From contig JAOPWF010000538.1 of assembly GCA_025965815.1 (NCBI GenBank), positions 1 through 8,803 on the forward strand: DNA of 8,803 bases, given 5' to 3'. Below the pieces are notes generated by a model. That model made no database searches, was not told the DNA's origin, and worked only from the letters and a program-made list of their open reading frames with translations. Source of the stretch: Mycobacterium sp. GTDB taxonomy: Bacteria; Actinomycetota; Actinomycetes; Mycobacteriales; Mycobacteriaceae. The position numbers and the translations under genes were made by a program. This document shows, piece by piece, positions 1 to 8,803 of the stretch (positions are counted from its first letter, which is position 1; every line of letters begins with the position of its first letter).

Positions 1-1143
1 GGTGTGCTCCGCCGGTTGCAACGCCATCGGCACGACGTTCTCCGGCATGTCGCCGTCGCCGTCGATCCATTTGACCCACTCGGCAACCGCCGGCCAGGTG
101 ATGGACGCCGCCCTGGAGCCAACCACCAAACCGAAGTGGCCGGTGCGGATCAGGAATTCGTAGACGTCGGCCTGCGGGGCGGCGCGTTTGATGCCGCGCA
201 CCGACGCGGGCTGACCGATGTCGTCTACCTCGCCGACGACCGCGAGCACCGGGCAGTCGATGTCGTTCAGGGTGACCAACTCGCCGTTGATGGAGAAGCC
301 GCCGGTCATCATCCGGTTGTGGGCGACGAACTGCTTGAGCAGCTCGGAGATCGCGGGACCGGACCACGCGATCCAGCCCTCCGAGGCCAGGAAGCGGCGT
401 TGCTGCTCGCGCGGCAGCAGGGCCTCGCGGTCGTGCAGTTGCCGGACGAAGTCGACCCGTGCCTGGGCGGTCTTGATCGGGTCGAGCATCTGAAACCCGG
501 TGCGCGCCAACCAGCCTGGGATGTCCAACCGGTTGAAGACGTGGTCGGCCATGAAGTCGGCGGCGGCGGCACCGAGGCCGGCCGGGATGCCCATCGGCAG
601 GGCGGCCAGGGTATCCACCGGCGAGCCGAACGCGACGATGCTGGCCAGGTCGCGCGACCTGCGGTAGGCGGCCGTCTGGTAGCAGAACATGCCGCCCTGC
701 GAGTAGCCGGCCAGGTGGACGTCGCGCCCGGTGGCCTCCTTGATCGTGTCCACGGCTTCGCTCACCGCGATGATGTGGTCGGCCAGGTTGCGCCGCATGC
801 CGCCCTCGACCCGGTCGGGTGAGCCGAAGTCGATCACCCACGGATCGATCCCAACCTTGTGCAGAATCCCGACCGCGCCCTCGTCGCGGGTGACGTCCCA
901 CATGTCCGCCGACATCATCATCGGGTGCACCATCAGCACCGGCGGGCCTGACGGTGCCGCACCGGGCCGGGTGTCCGGTGGGAAGTACCGCCGCAGCCGG
1001 TACATCGGCACGCTCTCGACGATCTGGAAGGGCGATGGCACGGCACCGGTCTCCAGGCCGCCGTAGCGCAGCACTTCGAGCCCGTTCTGCGCGGTGGCCA
1101 CCAGCCGCTCAACCGGTCTGGTAAATGCCGAGAGGTCCACCAC
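1..1143 (-). CDS. N-terminal PhaC-like lipase domain of a probable bifunctional lipase/long-chain acyl-CoA synthetase (3' end outside window)
   Basis: The minus strand is open for 381 codons from GTG at 1143 to the window edge. I translated it by hand because it has no stop here. The protein is an alpha/beta hydrolase of the PHA-synthase-like type: a conserved region with HPMMMSADMWD near residues 73-83, a nucleophile elbow GYSQG at 146-150 (Ser148), a catalytic acid in VVGEVDD near 302-308, and a histidine in RTGHFG (His336). True PHA synthases carry Cys in the elbow, so Ser suggests a lipase or esterase. The text closely resembles the N-terminal third of the large mycobacterial protein annotated in M. 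tuberculosis as long-chain acyl-CoA synthase/lipase (Rv1683, from memory), in which an AMP-forming ligase domain follows. That second domain would lie off the window. The start is supported by AGGGGA about 8 bases upstream; a second GTG follows directly at 1140. The substrate is unknown; a role in lipid storage or fatty-acid reactivation is inference. Confidence 0.8.
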   Translation of the reverse strand, partial: MVDLSAFTRPVERLVATAQNGLEVLRYGGLETGAVPSPFQIVESVPMYRLRRYFPPDTRPGAAPSGPPVLMVHPMMMSADMWDVTRDEGAVGILHKVGIDPWVIDFGSPDRVEGGMRRNLADHIIAVSEAVDTIKEATGRDVHLAGYSQGGMFCYQTAAYRRSRDLASIVAFGSPVDTLAALPMGIPAGLGAAAADFMADHVFNRLDIPGWLARTGFQMLDPIKTAQARVDFVRQLHDREALLPREQQRRFLASEGWIAWSGPAISELLKQFVAHNRMMTGGFSINGELVTLNDIDCPVLAVVGEVDDIGQPASVRGIKRAAPQADVYEFLIRTGHFGLVVGSRAASITWPAVAEWVKWIDGDGDMPENVVPMALQPAEHT

Positions 1144-1260
1144 CGGTCGTTCCCCTTTTGACGCTCAGTCCCCCGATTGCAGTCGCCATCATGGCACAAC
1201 GCGCTCGGGCGACTTCAGTGTTTGGGGACGGCACCGACTCATCGCTGCCTAGCAAAGTCT
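1144..1260. other. Intergenic stretch between the phnG/phnM relic and the lipase gene
   Basis: This stretch holds no convincing gene; small frames that cross it have no ribosome site and no recognisable product. It contains the GGGG-type ribosome site for the GTG at 1143 and presumably a promoter for the lipase gene. I could not identify a -10/-35 pair with confidence on the minus strand. Confidence 0.4.
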
Positions 1261-1274
1261 GTGCCGGTCGGCAC
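1261..1274 (-). terminator. Short hairpin directly after the phnM-like stop
   Basis: GTGCCGGTCGGCAC is a perfect inverted repeat (five-pair stem with a four-base loop, or six pairs if closed tightly) that begins at the base after the TGA stop at 1275-1277. There is no T-run after it on the minus strand, so it is not a classical intrinsic terminator. Mycobacteria often lack the U tail, so a terminating role is possible but unproven. Confidence 0.3.
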
Positions 1275-2129
1275 TCAAACCGCAGCGGGCACAATTCGGA
1301 AGGCTTGCGACTGCCGGCCGAAAACGAGTCGCCCGTTGCGCCACAAGGCCATTCCAACGTGCGCTCCCGCCCCGATGGAACCGTTGCCGGCAGGCTGGAC
1401 CCGCCGAAGTGACGCAGTCAGCGGCTTCCCCACGTGGATGGCGACTGGAGGTAGACCGAGGACCGTCGCCGGATTGGCGGACACGAGATCAATCGCGCTG
1501 GACAACGGCGCCGAGCCTTCACGCGCAAGCACATGCGGCGCCGACTGTAAAGACGAGGGAAGGTAGTCCGAACACAGAACGTCGCACACACCGGCTGCAA
1601 CCGCGTCCGCGGCCAGCAGGTTGCCCGATGATGTCGAGCACTTACGGATTGCGTTGCGGGCACCGAGGACGACTGCCATCCCGAGTTGCTTGGCCCGGCG
1701 CGCAGCCGCCATCGTCAGGGGAAACTCGGCGATCCGGGCACCGACGGCGAAGCCCTGCTCGATGTGTTCGGGAGTTCTGTCGTCGTGGCTCGCAAGTACG
1801 ATGCCGTCCTGGTGCGCAAGCGTGGCAACTTCTTCCCGCCGGTCGGCGATCATGCTCAGGCGATCCGCGTCGACCAGGTCATAACCGGGGCGAATCCCGT
1901 CCCCACGTGTCCCGCCGAGCAGGACGGTGCACCGCGTGAGAGCCACGTGCCCGAGAGCCACTGTGGTATCACGAGACCCGGGAACCGGAACCCTGATCGG
2001 GGCGCTCACCGACTCGGGTCCGGCGGTGACCGTAGCCGCGGCCCCCTCGAACAGAATCTCGTCGGCGAGTGTCTCCAATACACGCGCGTCCGCACCGGCA
2101 AGGGCCTCGAAGCGTCGTTCTGCCCTCAT
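1275..2129 (-). pseudogene. In-frame chimera: N-terminal part of PhnG joined to C-terminal part of PhnM
   Basis: This open frame of 284 codons joins two unrelated families. Residues 1 to about 85 resemble PhnG, a small subunit of the C-P lyase core complex: an RRFEAL opening, then VALGHVALTRCTVLLGG and a GYDL segment, as in the PhnG pattern around its conserved threonine-arginine/cysteine strand. From about residue 88 the text is PhnM (alpha-D-ribose 1-methylphosphonate 5-triphosphate diphosphatase, amidohydrolase superfamily): IVLASHDDRTPEH at 110-122, ARIAEFPLT at 131-139, VVLGARN at 153-159, SGNLLAADAVAAG at 168-180, CSDYLPSSL at 186-194 and a WRNGRLVFG end at 263-271. Missing are the PhnG C-terminus, all of phnH-I-J-K-L and the PhnM N-terminus with its HxH metal ligands, so neither activity is expected. 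ATG overlaps the phnF stop as ATGA, the usual coupling in phn operons. The frame is still unbroken, which suggests a recent deletion or a tolerated product. Local oddities in the PhnM half are reported separately. Confidence 0.72.
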
Positions 2130-2860
2130 GCCAGGTCCACCGTGAACTGAACTCTGTCTCCGCGAAACCTGTGCTGCACAAAGGCGATCGGCCTTCCATC
2201 CTGATCGACGTTGAGACCGCGCATCTCCAGGATCGCGGCGCCCACCCGCAGCTGGAGCTGCTCCGCCTCCGCGGGTTCTGCGAGGTCGGCAGCGAATGTC
2301 CGGTGGGCACGTTGCATCCGCACGCCGTGATTTTCCAGCAGGTAATCGAACAGTGACGTTTCACCGGACCATTGCTGCGCCAGCCCGGGAAAGCGCTCCG
2401 CGTCAATCGAGGTGACGGTAAGTGACCAGGGTTCGCCGTCGACAAGCCGCACGGTGGTACACACCAGCACAGCGCCGGTGGTGTCGAGTTCGCGCTGCAG
2501 CTCCGAGCTTTCGACCGTCCTTGCCGACAGCAGCCGGAGGCTGACCCGGCGGCCCAGCTCATGCATGCTGCGGGTGAACCTTGCGTCACGGCCCGCCGAG
2601 ACGTTGTACCGAACCCGGGGTGACGCAACGAATGATCCCTTCCCGTGCACAGTTTCAATCAGGCCGCGCTCATTCAACTCGTTGAGCGCCCGGCGGACGG
2701 TGAGGCGGTTGATATCGAATTCCTGCGACAACTCCGCCTCGCTCGGCAGCCGATCGCCCGGCCTCGCCTCCCCCGCAAGCCGAGCCTCCAGCAAGTCGCT
2801 CAGCTGTCGGTATATCGGGCGGTCCGCATACCTGTTGATCATGTGAAGAAGATTACTCAT
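2126..2860 (-). CDS. phnF: GntR-family (HutC subfamily) transcriptional regulator, PhnF-like
   Basis: The 244-residue protein has a GntR winged helix at about 12-80, with RPIYRQLSDLLEARL, then PGDRLPSEAELSQEF and NRLTVRRALNELNERGLI, and the wing HGKGSFV. A UTRA ligand-binding domain follows at about 85-242, ending in DGRPIAFVQHRF...VQFTVDL as in HutC/PhnF proteins. The RDARFTRSMHELGR segment resembles the ARFSQNLLDQG region of E. coli PhnF. PhnF proteins repress phosphonate or phosphate-related transport genes, and in M. smegmatis PhnF controls phnDCE. The ATG at 2860 is chosen because AGAGG sits five bases upstream; the next ATG at 2842 has no ribosome site. It lies between a truncated phnD-like gene and the PhnG/PhnM chimera, and its TGA overlaps the chimera's ATG. 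All domains are present, so it may still bind DNA, but its known kind of target genes here are destroyed. Assignment as PhnF rather than another HutC member rests partly on these neighbours. Confidence 0.8.
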   Translation of the reverse strand: MSNLLHMINRYADRPIYRQLSDLLEARLAGEARPGDRLPSEAELSQEFDINRLTVRRALNELNERGLIETVHGKGSFVASPRVRYNVSAGRDARFTRSMHELGRRVSLRLLSARTVESSELQRELDTTGAVLVCTTVRLVDGEPWSLTVTSIDAERFPGLAQQWSGETSLFDYLLENHGVRMQRAHRTFAADLAEPAEAEQLQLRVGAAILEMRGLNVDQDGRPIAFVQHRFRGDRVQFTVDLA

Positions 2861-2874
2861 CTACACCTCTACAC
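2859..2874 (-). repeat. Tandem octamer GTGTAGAG-GTGTAGAT over the phnF ribosome site
   Basis: Two head-to-tail copies, GTGTAGAG and GTGTAGAT (7 of 8 identical), cover the ribosome binding site and first two bases of the phnF start codon. GTNTAGA-type half-sites are typical of HutC/PhnF operators, and a similar motif lies in the palindrome upstream of the phnD remnant. An autoregulatory operator is possible; chance repetition caused by the ribosome site is the alternative. Confidence 0.35.
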
Positions 2875-3094
2875 GCCCAGGACGCGTCGACGGATCGCTG
2901 CGGAAAACCGTTCGAAGGCATGCCTTGAAGGCACCGAACTCCCGCTGCAGTTCCTCCAGACCCTGCAGATCGGTGACGGCCAACCGGACAGTCCCGGGCT
3001 GGCTCGAGTCTGACGATTGACTGCCACAACCACCCGCCACTGCCATTGCGGTCAGCAAAGCCACAGCACCCGCGAGCACCTTACGTCCAGACAT
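2861..3094 (-). pseudogene. Truncated PhnD-like phosphonate-binding lipoprotein (5' remnant)
   Basis: The 77-codon frame starts with a lipoprotein signal peptide: basic SGRK, a hydrophobic run LAGAVALLTAMAV and an AGGC lipobox with Cys23. A Ser-rich spacer follows, then TVRLAVTDLQGLEELQREFG, which reads like the first beta-strand and helix of PhnD-type substrate-binding proteins of phosphonate ABC importers. Full PhnD proteins have about 300 residues, so the text stops after about 54 mature residues; the last ~19 codons (after AFKA) no longer look like PhnD. I chose ATG at 3094 over an upstream GTG at 3118 because GGGGGA lies three bases ahead of it and the basic n-region then starts normally. 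The stop TAG abuts the phnF ATG. The family call rests on a short match and on the gene order with phnF, phnG and phnM. A small functional lipoprotein cannot be excluded but is less likely. Confidence 0.55.
2869..2919 (-). pseudogene. Possible 3' tail of a phnE-like permease gene in a second frame
   Basis: In the frame shifted from the phnD remnant, the minus strand reads AFERFSAAIRRRVLGV and then TAG at 2869-2871, eight bases before the phnF ATG with the AGAGG ribosome site overlapping the stop. An amphipathic stretch ending in RRR plus short hydrophobics is how PhnE-type ABC permeases often finish, and phnE is the expected gene before phnF in a D-C-E-F order. Sixteen codons are too few for a firm family call; the natural-looking stop/ribosome-site/start spacing is the main support. 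Confidence 0.3.
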
Positions 3095-3126
3095 CAGTCC
3101 CCCGTTTTCTCGCTCCACCAGTTGGC

Positions 3127-3142
3127 GTCTACATATCTATAC
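3127..3142. promoter_or_regulatory. AT-rich imperfect palindrome, candidate PhnF operator
   Basis: GTCTACATATCTATAC is an imperfect palindrome of the form GTnTAnATATnTAnAC (12 of 16 positions symmetric). On the minus strand it reads GTATAGATATGTAGAC, containing TATAGA and GTAGAC, similar to the TGGTATAGACCA sites described for M. smegmatis PhnF (from memory). It lies 33 bases ahead of the phnD-like ATG, where an operator overlapping a promoter would sit, and is strikingly AT-rich for this genome. No -35 box was assigned. Confidence 0.45.
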
Positions 3143-3263
3143 AACTATCGCGAACTGCGGGTTAACTGACTTCAACGTCCACAGCAACCTCACGTGTCGG
3201 GCACAATTCCTCCCCGCCGCCCGGGGTTTCATCGACGTCCGCTGCGTGCGCGGCACCTCCACC

Positions 3264-3281
3264 TATCATCGGCGCCTGATG
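3264..3281 (+). promoter_or_regulatory. -10 box and leaderless start of the ABC-F gene
   Basis: TATCAT at 3264-3269 fits the mycobacterial TANNNT -10 element. Its end is nine bases before the ATG at 3279, which places transcription start on or next to that A. No purine-rich ribosome site precedes the ATG. Both points fit a leaderless mRNA, common in mycobacteria. No clear -35 hexamer was found. Confidence 0.55.
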
Positions 3282-5063
3282 GCCAACCTCATCAACCTCG
3301 AACGCGCGAGCGTCACCTACAGCACCCGGACCCTGCTCGACGCGGTCAGCCTGGGCGTCGACGAAGGGGACGCGATCGGCGTCGTCGGCCGCAACGGCGA
3401 CGGCAAGACCACGTTGCTGCAGATCCTGACCGGGACGCGCGAACCCGACACCGGACGGGTCACCCACACCTCGGGCCTGTCGGTGGGCTACCTGCACCAG
3501 AGCGATGACTTCGCGCCCGACGCCACCGTGCGCGAGGTCATCCTGGGCGAGCGAAGCGACGGGAGATCGGACGTCGGAGGGCGGCCTGATCACATCTGGG
3601 CGGCCGAACCGAACACCCGGGTCATCGTCGAGCACCTGCTGGCCGAGGTGGACCTGGACGCCGACGTGGGGCGGCTCAGCGGCGGTGAGCGACGCCGAGT
3701 GGCGCTGGCGGCGGTGCTGCTGGCCGGCCACGACGTCCTGGTACTGGACGAACCGACGAACCACTTGGATGTCGAGGTGATCGGCTGGCTGGCGAACTAC
3801 TTAGCCGCCCAGCGCTCGAAGGCGCTGGTGGTGGTCAGTCACGACCGGTGGTTCCTCGACGCGGTCTGCACCCGTACGTGGGAGGTGCATGACGGCGCCG
3901 TCGAAGCCTACGAAGGCGGGTACGCCGCCTACGTGCTGGCCCGCGCCGAGCGGATGCGGCAGGCGGCGGGCACAGAGTCGCGCCGGAGAAACCTGATGCG
4001 CAAGGAGTTGGCGTGGCTGCGCCGCGGCCCGCCCGCGCGCACCTCGAAGCCCCGATTCCGGATCCAGGCGGCCAACGCCCTCATCGCCAACGAGCCACCG
4101 CCACGGGATTCGCTTGTGCTGCAACGGTTCGCCACCACCCGGCTGGGCAAGGACGTGTTCGACATGCACCGGGTGCGTCTCGAGGTCGGCGAGCCGCCGA
4201 AGACGATCCTGGACGGCATCGACTGGTCGATCGGGCCGGGAGCGCGGATCGGCCTGGTCGGGGTGAACGGCACCGGCAAGACGTCGGTGCTGCGCCTGCT
4301 GGCCGGCGAACTGGAGCCCGCGGCGGGGACCATGAAGCGCGGGACGACACTGCGAATCGGCCACCTGAGTCAGGCGCTGAGCGAGTTGACCGGCCACGAA
4401 CGGGTGATCGACGCGGTCGAGGACCGCCGCCGCATCACCGAACTTTCCGGCGGCCGCGAGATCAGCGCAGCGACGCTGTTGGAGGACTTCGGTTTCACCG
4501 GCGACAAGCTGACCGCGCGGCTGGCCGACCTGTCCGGCGGCGAGCGCCGCAGGCTGCAGTTCCTGCGGCTGCTGCTCGACGAGCCGAACGTGTTGCTGCT
4601 CGACGAGCCCACCAACGACCTGGACATCGACACGCTCACCGTCATCGAGGACTACCTCGACAGCTGGCCCGGCACCCTGATCGTCGTCACCCACGACCGG
4701 TACTTCCTCGAACGAGTCACCGACGTCACATACGCTCTGACCGGCGGCGGCCGCGCCGACATGCTGCCCGGCGGTATAGAGCAGTACCTGGACGACCGCG
4801 CCGCCGCCGATCCCGCGGCGGCCGCGCGGCCGGACTCCGGGCGTTCCGAGACGGCGTCGGCGCGGGAACGGCGCACCGGCAAGGAACTGGCCCGCATCGA
4901 GGGGCAGCTGGGCAAGCTGGACGACCGCATCGCCGCCCTGCACGAGGTGATGGCCGCGGCGGCGCACGACCATGTCCGGCTCGGCGAGCTGAACGCCGAA
5001 CTCAACGAACTGCTGGCGCGCAAGGATTCACTGGAAGAAGCCTGGCTGGGCCTCCTGGAATAG
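3279..5063 (+). CDS. ABC-F family ATPase, Uup-like
   Basis: The 594-residue protein has two ATP-binding cassettes in tandem and no membrane segment, which defines ABC-F. These act on the ribosome as translation factors or antibiotic-protection proteins and are not transporters. Cassette 1 has Walker A GRNGDGKT (37-44), signature LSGGE (133-137) and Walker B/D-loop VLVLDEPTNHLD (153-164). The inter-domain linker (about 213-289) is basic and helical, with ELAWLRRGPPARTSKPR, like the EEVWIRQGIKARR stretch of Uup that reaches the P-site tRNA. Cassette 2 has GVNGTGKT (328-335), LSGGE (418-422) and VLLLDEPTNDLD (438-449). Residues about 529-594 form a charged coiled coil, the C-terminal domain typical of Uup. 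The ATG at 3279 is preferred over an in-frame GTG at 3246 because the core fold starts at MANLINLE and a leaderless -10 box fits it. In M. tuberculosis the probable counterpart near argH is split into two genes (Rv1668c/Rv1667c, from memory); here it is whole. A macrolide-resistance label would be speculation. Confidence 0.9.
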   Translation: MANLINLERASVTYSTRTLLDAVSLGVDEGDAIGVVGRNGDGKTTLLQILTGTREPDTGRVTHTSGLSVGYLHQSDDFAPDATVREVILGERSDGRSDVGGRPDHIWAAEPNTRVIVEHLLAEVDLDADVGRLSGGERRRVALAAVLLAGHDVLVLDEPTNHLDVEVIGWLANYLAAQRSKALVVVSHDRWFLDAVCTRTWEVHDGAVEAYEGGYAAYVLARAERMRQAAGTESRRRNLMRKELAWLRRGPPARTSKPRFRIQAANALIANEPPPRDSLVLQRFATTRLGKDVFDMHRVRLEVGEPPKTILDGIDWSIGPGARIGLVGVNGTGKTSVLRLLAGELEPAAGTMKRGTTLRIGHLSQALSELTGHERVIDAVEDRRRITELSGGREISAATLLEDFGFTGDKLTARLADLSGGERRRLQFLRLLLDEPNVLLLDEPTNDLDIDTLTVIEDYLDSWPGTLIVVTHDRYFLERVTDVTYALTGGGRADMLPGGIEQYLDDRAAADPAAAARPDSGRSETASARERRTGKELARIEGQLGKLDDRIAALHEVMAAAAHDHVRLGELNAELNELLARKDSLEEAWLGLLE

Positions 5064-5077
5064 ATACTGGCCGACGA

Positions 5078-7724
<2,647 letters not shown>

Positions 7725-7759
7725 GTACCAATCTCCTTACTACGTACTGCTGTGAACCG

Positions 7760-8803
<1,044 letters not shown>

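Noticed and set aside
4..822. Plus-strand open frame of 272 codons at the left edge
   Set aside because: Antisense to the lipase-like gene, whose minus-strand translation shows a complete catalytic triad arrangement.
3092..3118. GTG at 3118 as start of the phnD-like fragment
   Set aside because: The ATG at 3094 has GGGGGA upstream and gives a normal lipoprotein signal peptide.
3801..4973. Long minus-strand open frame (390 codons) opposite the ABC-F gene
   Set aside because: It is rich in low-complexity Arg/Gln/Val text without any recognisable fold and mirrors the ABC-F codons; a normal product of high GC.

Overview
The window looks like chromosome of a mycobacterium, probably Mycolicibacterium or a close relative. 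The DNA is GC-rich with strong G/C third-position bias and frequent GTG starts. The argF-argR-argG-argH order is the usual mycobacterial arginine cluster. An N-terminal PhaC-like lipase domain of the kind found on the large mycobacterial lipase/acyl-CoA synthetase lies nearby. Taxon assignment is by recognition only; no search was run.

Layout, right to left on the minus strand. At 8803-5078 lies the distal arginine operon: argF (3' part only), argR, argG and argH, which covers the last steps from ornithine to arginine plus the arginine-sensing repressor. Genes overlap by four bases (argF/argR) or are spaced by 35 and 31 bases. Converging on argH, with only 14 bases between the stops, is a plus-strand Uup-type ABC-F ATPase (3279-5063) that appears to be transcribed leaderless from a TATCAT box.

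At 3142-1275 on the minus strand is the unusual part: what I read as a relic of a phosphonate (C-P lyase) locus. It has an operator-like palindrome, then a lipoprotein signal and about the first 50 mature residues of a PhnD-like phosphonate-binding protein. A possible 16-codon tail of PhnE follows in another frame, then a complete PhnF-like GntR/HutC regulator. Last comes a single open frame of 284 codons whose first ~85 residues resemble PhnG and whose remainder resembles the C-terminal half of PhnM. The order D-(C)-E-F-G-(HIJKL)-M is that expected of an intact phn operon, so the simplest explanation is two internal deletions. The regulator survives while the transporter and all catalytic parts of C-P lyase are missing, so this locus cannot break C-P bonds by itself.

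At 1143-1, also minus strand, is the start of a large lipase-like/acyl-CoA synthetase gene that runs off the window. Its visible 381 codons form a PHA-synthase-like alpha/beta hydrolase with a serine lipase box.

No tRNA, rRNA, CRISPR, IS element or phage gene was seen. I did not find a new multi-gene system; the notable object is the doubly deleted phn locus and its in-frame PhnG-PhnM chimera.
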